From positions 1 to 44,009 of the forward strand of contig CAJUKT010000105.1 in assembly GCA_910587255.1 (NCBI GenBank): a stretch of DNA of 44,009 nt. Reading direction: 5' to 3'. Made by a program: the position numbers and the translations under genes. The notes under the pieces were generated by a model. The model did no database searches. It worked only from the letters and a program-made list of their open reading frames with translations, and had not been told where the DNA came from. This DNA is from an uncultured Oscillospiraceae bacterium. Lineage in GTDB: Bacteria > Bacillota > Clostridia > Oscillospirales > Oscillospiraceae. Below, piece after piece: positions 1 through 8,202 of this stretch (position 1 is its first letter; each line of letters begins with the position of its first letter).

Positions 1-120
1 ATCAGAGTTTTGGTTACCCGTCACACCGGGGTTAGCAGGTACTCCCCCTGCTCAATCAAGCATAGAGTTCAGATTTCATAGAAATCTGCCTTGTTTTATT
101 GCGTATTTCTACGCAGATTG
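1..120. other. Structured, AT-richer stretch behind the adhesin gene
   Basis: No gene is visible. The stretch is clearly AT-richer than the adjoining coding region and holds several inverted repeats: CCCG/CGGG at 17-30, GCAGG/CCTGC at 35-51, CAGATTTC/GAAATCTG at 70-88 and TGCGTA/TACGCA at 100-115. The last is nested inside CCTTG (89-93) and CAAGG (122-126), so the outer stem overlaps the adhesin stop codon. It could be a terminator or leader region, or the edge of an inserted element that removed the normal 3' end of the adhesin gene. The window edge prevents a decision. Confidence 0.45.
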
Positions 121-3100
121 TCAAGGAACAAAGCGCGCGAAGTCAAAATAGACGTCGGTGACATACTCCCCCGCCTGCATGGGGATGGCGTTCAGGCTGA
201 AGGAGTAGTTGCTGCTGGTGAGCAGGTTGGACGCCAGCACGCGGTAGTCATGATAGTTGGTCTTATACAGCACCCGGTAGTTGAGCCGCGCGCTGTAGGT
301 GCCGGTGGTCAGTACCGTGGCCCGGGTGGCGTCGGTGGGGATTCGATCATGCCAGTAGAACTCGGAAAGGGGTACATTGGAGGTGTTTGCCACCGTGATG
401 TCATACCGCATCTGGCTGCCCGCCAGCACTTGGGCATTGCCCCGCTTGGTGATGGTGACGCCCAGGTTGGAGGGCTTGTCATAGTCGGACAGCTTGATGA
501 TCTGGCCCGAATATTCCAAGGTTTCGTCAAAGGTAGTGGCGCTGAGCTGCCAGTAGGGCGGAGCGGTCACCTCTTTGATGAGATAGCGGCCCAAAGGCAA
601 CGGCTTGCTCGCGGCAACACCCCGGACGTCCGTGGTGATGTAGTCCACCACACGGCCCGACCGGGCCTCGCTGATTTCATAGACCGCGCCCTTCAGCGGA
701 GCGCCCGCCACCGTGCCGGTGACCTCGTTGTACTCGGCGGCGTACTTGCGAATCTGAATCTGACCCGTGATAGGGGTATTCTCCCATTCGATTTCGATAC
801 ATTTTCCGGGCTGCACATAAACGGTCTTGTACTCCTTGTCCAGCTCGTAGCCGGGGGCGGCCTCCAGTTCGCGGATATACAGTCGGCCCTTGCCCTGTAC
901 GGTGAGGTCGTCGATATAGATGTACCCCTGGTCGTCGGTGGTGTACTCACCGATGGGGTTCTTGTTCTGATCGTAGACCAAGAACTTCACCCCATAAATC
1001 CCCTCTTTGGTGACGGAATTCACCTTATGCAGAATGATGCCGGAGAAGGCCTCGTTGGTCACCACCAGCGGGGGCGTCGCTTTACCCGTCACCACCTCGA
1101 AATAGTGCGGGGTAGAATCCAGCTTGAATCCGGAAGGGCATTTTGTCTCCACCGCGTAATAGCTGCCCGCCTCCAGGGTAACGAACACCCGGCCATCCGT
1201 CCCAGTCGTCACAGTGTCCACCAGGGCATCGTCCATGCGGCGGATCTCAAAGGTGACGTTGGGGATGCGCTGCTCTTCGTTCCCCTCCACGACTTTCACG
1301 ATCTCGACGCCGCCGACAGGGTCGTTGTAAAACCACAGATGCTGCGTGTCACCGCCGGGGTTGACCACGATGGTCTGGCTGCGAGTGTTGGGGTCAATCG
1401 TGTACCCAGGGATACTGGACACCTCGGTGCAGATGACGGTGCCTGTGATATTGGAGAGGATGATCTGGCCTTCGGAATTGGAGATATACAGGCCGTTGGA
1501 GGACAACTTGCCGTCCTCGGCGTCCACCACGCGCCCATCCGCATAGGTGATTTTGAACTGCACCCCTTCCAGCGGCGTCTTTTTATCCGCCCCGGACAGC
1601 TTGTGGATGATCAAATTCCCGGCTTTGTGGTTGATGAACTGGAGCCGCACCGTCTGTCCAGCCTTCACCACGGCGGTTTGGGCCACATCGTCCAGCAAAT
1701 AGCCAGATTTTGCCCTGGTTTCCTTCACTACCAGTGTGGTGTTGGGGTCGATATTGTCCACCAGGAAGGTTCCGTCCAGCCCAGTCACAAACTTCCCGTT
1801 AGCGTCACCAACCAGCGTCCCATCGGACTTGGTGACCAAAAACTCGACGCCGCTCAGGGGTTCTCCGTCATCGCCCACCTTCGAGACCAGGAGGGCACCC
1901 TTGGCGGAGTTGCCGAAATAGACCTGCACGACCTCCTGTTCCTCGCCGGAGAGGTACACGGTCTGGGGCGGCGTGTCGATCACGTGATTTCCGTCGCTGG
2001 AGAGCTCCTCAATGATATAAGTCCCTTTTTTCAACCCCGTTGCGGTAAAAGAACCGTTTTTCGAGGTCTGATAGGTGCCGATCACGGTGCCGCCCGTGCC
2101 GGAGGTGTTGCCGGACAGGTAGCGGATCTGGAATACAGCCCCCTCGATGGCCACGTTGGGGTGCTGGGAATCATACTTCCACACGCAGATGGCGCTCAGT
2201 GGCTGGTTGCGGAAACGGAAGGTATGGCCCTGACCTGCGGGGATGAACGCCTCCTGAGTATCCGGGTCTGCCTTGGCGAAGCCCTTGAGCGGCTCCAGCT
2301 CCTGCACCCGGAACCAGCCGTCCCGCAGGCCCAGGGTGCCCATTTTGGTGCCGTCCAGCTCGATGCGGCCATTCTCGTCCGTATAGAACACGCCCAGGTC
2401 GTTCATCTCGCCGGTGGCGGTGTTGTTGCTGGCGTACCACACCCGGAAGGGCACGTTGGCCAGCCGGTCGAAGGTGACGGCGTTTTCCTTGATGATCTCA
2501 ATGATGGGCCGCTTATGGTTCTTGAAGTAGGCGGTATGATCCCGGTTGGGGTACAGCGTCACCAGCTGGCTGGGCGCGTCCTTCAGCCAGGGGGAGGGCA
2601 CGGACTTTTCGGAAATTTCGTAAACACCGGGCAGGAGGTTCTTCAGCTCGGCGCGGCCTGTGCTGTCCGTTTCGATCTCGTCCACGGAATGGCCGTCCGC
2701 CGCGCGGACGGTGAAGATGGTGTGCTCAATGGGTTCCCCACTGTCCGCGTCGTTTTTATAGACGATGAGGTTGGGCCGCTTGTGGTTTTCCAGCACGATA
2801 GTGCTGACCTTACCGGGGAACAGCTCGATATGATGCTCCTTTGTGCTCAAAATGTGGTCGTTCAACGTGGCGGTTTCCACCAGGGAATAGACGCCGGGCT
2901 CCAAGCCCTCCCACAAAATCTCGCCTGTGGCCGAGGTCTTGCGGTCCAGGTAATGGGTGCCGTCCTCGATCTTGGCCAGCCGGAAGGAAACGCCCTCCAT
3001 CGGAGTGCCGTCCGAGCTGGTTTTCAGCAGGTGGAGGGAGGGCTTCTTGCTGTTGGTGAACACGAACTGAGCCACCTCGTTGGGTTTGAGCTGGATGATG

Positions 3101-5178
3101 CGCTGGGCGTCATCGATCACATAGCCCGGGCACTCCAGCTCGGTCACCACCGCCGTGCCTGCGGGCAGCTTGGACAGGTCGATAGTGCCGTCCTCCAGCG
3201 TGGTCAGCTCCAGGGGGCCCCAGCTCCCGTCCACCGCCTCAAACCTGAAGCGGGCGTTGGCGATGGGCTTGGACAGGTCGGAGCTGTCCACCTTGATGAG
3301 GTGCATCCCAGGCTTGAGGTCGTTGAAGAACACCAACTCCTTGATGCCGTCGCCCGCGTGGAGCTCCACCTGCTGGGGGGTGGTGACGGTGATGTGGGCG
3401 TCGTCACTCTGCTTTTCCTGCGCCACGTATGTGCCCGGTTTTTGGTCGGTGAGGACGATCTCCCCCAGGGCATTGGTTGGGAAATCACCCAGCAGCTCCC
3501 CGTCCCGCCAGACAGTGAAGACCACATCCGGCAAAACCTCCATGGTGGTCCGATCATACTTGATGATTTTGAGGCCGGGCAACTCCTTGTTGGTAAAGGT
3601 CGCTGTGGACATCTCCCCCGTCACCACAGAAACGGTCTGGATGGTCTCTGTGTCCGCAATCCAGCCCTTGATTCCGGTGGTCTCACGTACTTCATAGGCG
3701 CCCGGTTTGAGCTGATCGAACACCGCAACACCCCCCGGCCCGGTCTGGGCGGACTGGGTGGCCCCGCTCTCGATGTGCTTGATCTGAACCGTTACGCCCT
3801 CCAGGCCCTCGCCGGTGTTGCTGAACTTCTCCACCCGCAAAGAGCCGTAGGGGTCGTTATAAAAGGTCACCACGGCCTCCTTGTTCTGCACCACGGTGAC
3901 GTTCTGGGCGTCATTCTTACAGACCAGGTGAAATTTCGGCGCGGACTGCTCGTACACGGTATAATTTCCGGGCTCTGCATCGGGGATGACGATGGTTCCG
4001 CTCCCATCGGTGGCGAAGACGCCGATGGTGTCCCCGTTGGGGCCCACCACCTCAAAGACCGCCCCGGACAGCGGGATCTCGGTGCCTGTTTCCAGCTTCA
4101 CGATCCGCAGGGAACCCGGGCCGGGGTCAGGCTCGGGATCAGGGTCAGGGGTAGGTATGCCCGGGTTGTCAGAATATTTGCTGATGGCATTGATGCGGAT
4201 GGGCGTGGTGGGATCGGTGGTGGCCATGTACCGCTGCAAATTGCCGTATTTGTTGGACTCAGCGCAGATGGCATAGTAGATGGCGTACTGGTACACGTCC
4301 GCACTCAGGGAAAGCTGGACGCTGCCGCTTTTCCCCTCCACGGCGTCGGCGGGGTAGAGTACCTTGAACTGGCCCACATAGCCCTGGCCCTGGACGTACT
4401 CCGTGGGGATGGAGGTGATGTCCTTGTTGTCCATATCCACGATGCGGGTGCCCGCGGGCACATCGTCCGGGGTGGAAAAGTCCACGTTGATGTCGTAATC
4501 GCACACCCAGGTCAAGGATGCGGCGGTATAGACCTGCTGCTTGTAGGCTTTGCCGTCGATGGTCACGTCATAGGCCACGGGCTGGTCCGGGGTGCAGGTC
4601 AGGCCGGGCTCCAGGTTGGAGGTCCAGCTGATGCCGCTGTAAGCCTTCTTCACAGCGGCCAGCACCCGCTGGGCCGCCGCCTGGTCGGAGCAGTTGGGGT
4701 TCACCGACAGGGCGGAGATGTCCCAGTTGGACAGCAGATAGCACCACAGGGCAGTCTTGGTGGCGTACCACGCCTCGTACTTGCTGTTCACACCCAGCTC
4801 GGCCAGGGTCTTGGTGGGGTAGCCGTTGGCCACGATGCCCATGACCTTGGGGTCCTTGGACTTCTCGTTGGCGATGTACTTGATGCTCTGACCGGGGCCC
4901 ACCGTCTCGGGGACGCCGTAGATGGTGGGGTTGACGCAGTACACCGGGATCTCCACCTGCTCCCCCTTGGAGTTGGTGTAGAGGTAGTAGTCATAGGGCT
5001 GCTTCTTCACGCGGCCGTTGACACACAGATAGTCCAGGGTCACGCCGCTGTTGTAGATGTTGATCTCGCCCAGGGCCTCCTCTGGGGTGGAGGCGGCGGA
5101 AGCGGGAAAGATGGCGGTGGGGATCATCCCCAGCGCCATAACCAGGGCCAAAATAAGGGATATAACTCGTTTTTTCAT
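121..5178 (-). CDS. Giant SpaA-like surface adhesin, 13 Cna-B repeats, no LPXTG anchor
   Basis: A 1685-residue secreted surface protein. Residues 1-29 form a signal peptide ending in ASA. Residues about 45-330 resemble a thioester-type adhesin domain, with Cys81 after VY and the segment TKTALW at 140-145 where such domains have TQxAIW. A Pro/Asp-rich linker (about 338-354) leads into 13 Cna-B/SpaA domains of about 94 residues each (355-1571). Most keep the Lys...Glu...Asn pattern of self-formed isopeptide bonds, for example IVK, YEQ and FYND in the first. Residues 1572-1685 form a DUF11-like beta domain. The protein stops at FARFVP with no LPXTG, hydrophobic tail or charged end, although a sortase is encoded two genes upstream. 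Start: ATG preceded by GGGAGG at five bases. Likely role: attachment during conjugation or to host surfaces (inference). The C-terminus may be truncated. Confidence 0.88.
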   Translation of the reverse strand: MKKRVISLILALVMALGMIPTAIFPASAASTPEEALGEINIYNSGVTLDYLCVNGRVKKQPYDYYLYTNSKGEQVEIPVYCVNPTIYGVPETVGPGQSIKYIANEKSKDPKVMGIVANGYPTKTLAELGVNSKYEAWYATKTALWCYLLSNWDISALSVNPNCSDQAAAQRVLAAVKKAYSGISWTSNLEPGLTCTPDQPVAYDVTIDGKAYKQQVYTAASLTWVCDYDINVDFSTPDDVPAGTRIVDMDNKDITSIPTEYVQGQGYVGQFKVLYPADAVEGKSGSVQLSLSADVYQYAIYYAICAESNKYGNLQRYMATTDPTTPIRINAISKYSDNPGIPTPDPDPEPDPGPGSLRIVKLETGTEIPLSGAVFEVVGPNGDTIGVFATDGSGTIVIPDAEPGNYTVYEQSAPKFHLVCKNDAQNVTVVQNKEAVVTFYNDPYGSLRVEKFSNTGEGLEGVTVQIKHIESGATQSAQTGPGGVAVFDQLKPGAYEVRETTGIKGWIADTETIQTVSVVTGEMSTATFTNKELPGLKIIKYDRTTMEVLPDVVFTVWRDGELLGDFPTNALGEIVLTDQKPGTYVAQEKQSDDAHITVTTPQQVELHAGDGIKELVFFNDLKPGMHLIKVDSSDLSKPIANARFRFEAVDGSWGPLELTTLEDGTIDLSKLPAGTAVVTELECPGYVIDDAQRIIQLKPNEVAQFVFTNSKKPSLHLLKTSSDGTPMEGVSFRLAKIEDGTHYLDRKTSATGEILWEGLEPGVYSLVETATLNDHILSTKEHHIELFPGKVSTIVLENHKRPNLIVYKNDADSGEPIEHTIFTVRAADGHSVDEIETDSTGRAELKNLLPGVYEISEKSVPSPWLKDAPSQLVTLYPNRDHTAYFKNHKRPIIEIIKENAVTFDRLANVPFRVWYASNNTATGEMNDLGVFYTDENGRIELDGTKMGTLGLRDGWFRVQELEPLKGFAKADPDTQEAFIPAGQGHTFRFRNQPLSAICVWKYDSQHPNVAIEGAVFQIRYLSGNTSGTGGTVIGTYQTSKNGSFTATGLKKGTYIIEELSSDGNHVIDTPPQTVYLSGEEQEVVQVYFGNSAKGALLVSKVGDDGEPLSGVEFLVTKSDGTLVGDANGKFVTGLDGTFLVDNIDPNTTLVVKETRAKSGYLLDDVAQTAVVKAGQTVRLQFINHKAGNLIIHKLSGADKKTPLEGVQFKITYADGRVVDAEDGKLSSNGLYISNSEGQIILSNITGTVICTEVSSIPGYTIDPNTRSQTIVVNPGGDTQHLWFYNDPVGGVEIVKVVEGNEEQRIPNVTFEIRRMDDALVDTVTTGTDGRVFVTLEAGSYYAVETKCPSGFKLDSTPHYFEVVTGKATPPLVVTNEAFSGIILHKVNSVTKEGIYGVKFLVYDQNKNPIGEYTTDDQGYIYIDDLTVQGKGRLYIRELEAAPGYELDKEYKTVYVQPGKCIEIEWENTPITGQIQIRKYAAEYNEVTGTVAGAPLKGAVYEISEARSGRVVDYITTDVRGVAASKPLPLGRYLIKEVTAPPYWQLSATTFDETLEYSGQIIKLSDYDKPSNLGVTITKRGNAQVLAGSQMRYDITVANTSNVPLSEFYWHDRIPTDATRATVLTTGTYSARLNYRVLYKTNYHDYRVLASNLLTSSNYSFSLNAIPMQAGEYVTDVYFDFARFVP

Positions 5179-5190
5179 GAATACCTCCCA

Positions 5191-5220
5191 AAATGAAAGG
5201 GAGCGCCGGCTGGCGCTCCC
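5191..5220 (-). terminator. Hairpin between stalk-domain gene and adhesin gene
   Basis: GGGAGCGCC (5199-5207) pairs perfectly with GGCGCTCCC (5212-5220) around a 4-base loop. On the minus strand it is followed by the U-rich run UUUCAUUUU and then by the adhesin ribosome binding site. It could end transcripts of the 5243-6094 gene or attenuate reading into the adhesin gene. Confidence 0.6.
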
Positions 5221-5242
5221 TTAGTCAGTGTTTTTTGAAGTT

Positions 5243-6094
5243 TTAGATAGCTGTTGCGATCTTGTACTCGGTATAGAGGAATTTGCCGTTTTTGAACACA
5301 TCCCAGGCTTCCACGAAATATTTCCCCGGAGGACAGGAGTTGAAATTGTCGGACAGCTCGCTCTCCCGCCAGGGCCAGAAGGAGTGGGCGGTGAGGTCGT
5401 CCGGGATGGTGAGGCTGATGGTGACATAGGGCGTCCCCTTGGAGCCGTAGCGGAGCCGCCCGCTCTGGCTGGTGTCCGGGTGGGTCCCGGCCAGATTCAT
5501 CAGGGTATACTGCATCCTGCGGGTCTCGTAGAGATTGCGGAGGAACAGGTACTCGCCGTCCGGCAGGGAGAAGTGGCGGGCCTCCGCCGCGGGGAGCGCG
5601 ATTTCCGGGAAGCTGTTCCAATCGCAGGCGGCGGTGGGCAGAGAACCCAGGGGGCCCTCGGCGAACATATTCGCGTCATAGCCGCTGGCGTCGGTGATGG
5701 TGTAGGTGGTGCCGTCATCGCAGGTGATTTTGTCCCCATCCCTGGGGACGTACCGGGAGCCGTCTGTGGGAATGGTAACGGTGCCGGAGGATTGCTGGGT
5801 GGGAACGGGTGCCGTATTTCCCGGCGCCACGCCGGTATAGGGCTTGTCCCGCTCGATTTGCACCGCCCCGTCCCAGTACACGTTGAATCCCACCGCCCGG
5901 CCCACATCCCGGAGCCTTACATAGTTGTTGCCGCCGATCAGGTAGGCGGTCATGGTCGTTTGTTGGCCGTCGATGTAGAACCTTTGGCTGCTGGGGGTGG
6001 CGGTCAAGACCGTGTTTGCCGCTGCATATCCCCCGCTGAGCAAAGCCATGCCCAGGGCCATCCCAGCCAGCAGGGTGAAAATCTTTTGCCGCAT
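5243..6094 (-). CDS. Secreted protein with copper-amine-oxidase-N-like stalk domain
   Basis: A 283-residue protein with a signal peptide (about 1-25). Residues about 35-87 match the stalk domain seen at the N-terminus of copper amine oxidases and in many clostridial envelope proteins (key segment NYVRLRDVGRAVGF followed by W and a short strand). The rest (about 110-283) is a beta-rich domain that I do not recognise; it has no transmembrane segment or sorting signal. The gene sits between the sortase and the adhesin on the same strand and so probably belongs to the element's surface module. Start: ATG after GAGGAGG with 7 T's as spacer. No enzymatic function should be assumed from the domain name. 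Confidence 0.75.
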   Translation of the reverse strand: MRQKIFTLLAGMALGMALLSGGYAAANTVLTATPSSQRFYIDGQQTTMTAYLIGGNNYVRLRDVGRAVGFNVYWDGAVQIERDKPYTGVAPGNTAPVPTQQSSGTVTIPTDGSRYVPRDGDKITCDDGTTYTITDASGYDANMFAEGPLGSLPTAACDWNSFPEIALPAAEARHFSLPDGEYLFLRNLYETRRMQYTLMNLAGTHPDTSQSGRLRYGSKGTPYVTISLTIPDDLTAHSFWPWRESELSDNFNSCPPGKYFVEAWDVFKNGKFLYTEYKIATAI

Positions 6095-6143
6095 AAAAAA
6101 ACCTCCTCTGTATTTTCCCGCCCCAGAAGGGCCGGTATGTTCT

Positions 6144-6173
6144 CTTATACAAATGGAGGGCGCGGTTTTTCAA
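6144..6173 (-). promoter_or_regulatory. Possible promoter of the stalk-domain gene
   Basis: On the minus strand TTGAAA (6168-6173) is followed after 18 bases by TATAAG (6144-6149), about 50 bases ahead of the start at 6094. It lies in the 122-base gap behind the sortase gene. The boxes are only moderately good matches. Confidence 0.35.
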
Positions 6174-6216
6174 CAGCCGGGAGGGCCGCGGCTAAAAAAT
6201 TTGATGCCCGCCGTGG

Positions 6217-7041
6217 TCACTTCACCTCAACGGCCTGTACCATGACCCGGCTCTCCGGGTGGTTTTCCAGGCAGGTGGTGAGTGTGATGCGGTTGTCGGC
6301 GGTGCCCTGGAGGTAGCTCCAGTCGTTGTTGGCGATGATCTTCACCATGGCCACCGCGTAGGTACGGGTGCCGTAGATGGTGGTATAGGTGATGATGTCG
6401 CCGGCCACCAAGTTCTTGATGGCGCCGATGTTATAGCGGGCCCCCCGGTTGTGGCCGCAGACGCCGCAGTTTCCGTCCCAGGCGGAGGTGGAGCTGTAGT
6501 GGCCCAGACCCTTGGCCATGCTGGCGGTGCTCTCGCCCTCCCAGACTTTTACGCTGATGTCCAGCTTGGGGATCTTCACCGTGCCGATGCTGCCGTCCTT
6601 GTAGGCCATTCCCTGTACGCTGGTATAGCCGGGCTGCTGGACGCTGGGCGTGGTGGGGGTGATGACGGGGCCGGAGCCGCCGGTGCCTTCGATCACCAGC
6701 TCGGTGAGGGGGCCGCCGACCCCGCCGCCCACACCATAGCCGCCGGGGTCGCCCACCGCAGCCACAGTCCCCTGGAGCCCGGGCAGGATCGTCCGCTCCA
6801 TGATGCCCGTCTGGGTGGTGCTCATGCGGCCATACTCCAGCTCGGGCACGTCATAGTCCACGGCGTTGTGCCCGCCGTAGTTGTACTGGGCGCCGTAGAC
6901 ATCCTCATAGCTGGTGCTTTTGTAGTAGTCCTGGGGCGCGGTGGTGGTAAAGCTGTAGTCCGACGCGAAGGCCGGGGCGGTCATGGACAGCGCCATCACA
7001 GCGGACAGCGCCAGCCCCGCGATTTTCCTGATTTGCTTCAA
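6217..7041 (-). CDS. Sortase (class B/D-like) of the ICE
   Basis: A 274-residue transpeptidase that would cleave a sorting signal and attach the surface protein to the wall. The catalytic triad is visible: His197 in CGHNRG, Cys257 in TLTTC and Arg265 in ESRVMV. The sortase barrel covers about residues 150-274, beginning at IGTVKIPKLDI. Residues 1-26 look like a cleavable signal peptide (ending AFA) rather than the usual membrane anchor, and residues 27-145 are a Tyr/Gly/Pro-rich extension. The start is a TTG with AAGGAGG seven bases upstream, overlapping the previous stop as TTGA, which suggests translational coupling. The likely substrate is the adjacent adhesin, but that protein lacks a recognisable sorting signal here. 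Confidence 0.9.
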   Translation of the reverse strand: MKQIRKIAGLALSAVMALSMTAPAFASDYSFTTTAPQDYYKSTSYEDVYGAQYNYGGHNAVDYDVPELEYGRMSTTQTGIMERTILPGLQGTVAAVGDPGGYGVGGGVGGPLTELVIEGTGGSGPVITPTTPSVQQPGYTSVQGMAYKDGSIGTVKIPKLDISVKVWEGESTASMAKGLGHYSSTSAWDGNCGVCGHNRGARYNIGAIKNLVAGDIITYTTIYGTRTYAVAMVKIIANNDWSYLQGTADNRITLTTCLENHPESRVMVQAVEVK

Positions 7042-8186
7042 ATGGCATCCTCCTTTTCCTGTGTGGGGTCGAACTCGTGCCAGTCCGCCGGGCTGTCCCG
7101 GAGGACGGTATAGGTATGGTCGGCGGCGCGGCAGTGGACGGTGAAGGCCTGCCCCACCAGCTTTTTCGCCAGAGGCCGCTTGATCTCCACCGCGATGACG
7201 CCCTCCGGGTAGGGCATGGTGTTTCGGATGTCTACCTCCGGGTTGTCGGCCTCCACCCGGAATTTTGCGATCAGCCTGTAGTCCCGGGGTTTATCGCCGG
7301 GGACGTAGACATAGACGTTTTTCCGGCGCAGGAACAGGAACACCCCGCCCCCGGCCAGCGCCGCCAGCGCCATGGCCAGCAGCACCCCGCTAATGAGGCC
7401 CATGGGCGGGGCGAAGGACGGAGCGGGGGGCTCGACAGGTTCGGGTTCCTCGAGCACGATCTCCGTGCCCACGTAGACCACGGTGTAGGTGATGCTGTCC
7501 ACGCCCTGGGACACCACCTCGCCCTTATACTCGGCGGTGGTGACGTAACCCGTGGCTACCTGATAGCTGGTGGAGGCGGAATAGGTGGCTACCGCCTGAT
7601 AGGAACAGGGGGCCATCACGTCCCCCACCACGTCGGCGCCGATGACCTGCCACTCCACGTTGGCCAGAGTGAGCGTCCGGCCATCCTTTACTGTGGTGGC
7701 GGGGATATAGGACATATCGTTGCGGTCCAGGGGGCCAATGGTTTTGGTGGCCGTCACCCGGCCGCTTCTGTTGGCATAGCCCGCCGCCACGGTGGACAGG
7801 GTGGTGTGATCCAGGGCCAGCTCGCCGGTGTACTCCCCATCGTCATAGGGGATGGTGGGGGCCAGCTGCTCCAGCACCACGTTCAGATCCTTTTTGCTGG
7901 TCTCCACCGTCACAGTCTCGGTGATGGGCTTGGTTTCCAGAAAGGTGTGCTCCTCCTTGGTGGTGTAGGCCCAGGCATAGGAAAAGCCGTCGTACTCAAA
8001 CGACGGCTCTTTCAGCGTTTCGGGGTCAGTCTCAGGCGGGAGTACGTAGGTCTTCACCATGCGCTGCTGTCCGTTGAGGTTTTCCACCACCAAATTGTCC
8101 GGCACCGGGGAGGCAAATGCGGTGGCGCATAGCGTCAGGGACAGCCCCAGGCACAGCGCCAGATGTTTGATGTATTTCAGCTTCAT
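7038..8186 (-). CDS. ICE surface protein with single membrane anchor, unknown function
   Basis: A 382-residue protein with a signal peptide (about 1-25, ending AFA), a beta-rich extracellular part (26-255) ending in a Pro/Glu-rich linker, one transmembrane helix (about 263-287) followed by RRK, and a cytoplasmic tail of about 95 residues (YVYVPGDKPRDYRLIAKFRVE...). I do not recognise a named family. The layout (outside domain, one helix, small inside domain) and its place between the S1-domain protein and the sortase suggest a scaffold of the transfer apparatus or a signalling protein. Start: ATG after AAGGAG. It shares four bases with the sortase gene. Confidence 0.75.
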   Translation of the reverse strand: MKLKYIKHLALCLGLSLTLCATAFASPVPDNLVVENLNGQQRMVKTYVLPPETDPETLKEPSFEYDGFSYAWAYTTKEEHTFLETKPITETVTVETSKKDLNVVLEQLAPTIPYDDGEYTGELALDHTTLSTVAAGYANRSGRVTATKTIGPLDRNDMSYIPATTVKDGRTLTLANVEWQVIGADVVGDVMAPCSYQAVATYSASTSYQVATGYVTTAEYKGEVVSQGVDSITYTVVYVGTEIVLEEPEPVEPPAPSFAPPMGLISGVLLAMALAALAGGGVFLFLRRKNVYVYVPGDKPRDYRLIAKFRVEADNPEVDIRNTMPYPEGVIAVEIKRPLAKKLVGQAFTVHCRAADHTYTVLRDSPADWHEFDPTQEKEDAI

Positions 8187-8202
8187 AGAAAGCCGCTCCT
8201 TA

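Noticed and set aside
35..51. Metal riboswitch, because the minus strand reads GGGGGAGTA in a loop
   Set aside because: Only this short segment resembles the yybP-ykoY type; the other conserved parts are missing or outside the window.
1..126. Variable region of a diversity-generating retroelement behind the adhesin
   Set aside because: Hairpins near a stop codon fit, but the C-terminal domain is not lectin-like and no reverse transcriptase or template repeat is visible in the window.
91..5196. A 1701-codon open frame on the plus strand opposite the adhesin gene
   Set aside because: It has no ribosome binding site or signal, and its translation is low-complexity. The GC-rich codon pattern of the true gene keeps the opposite frame open.
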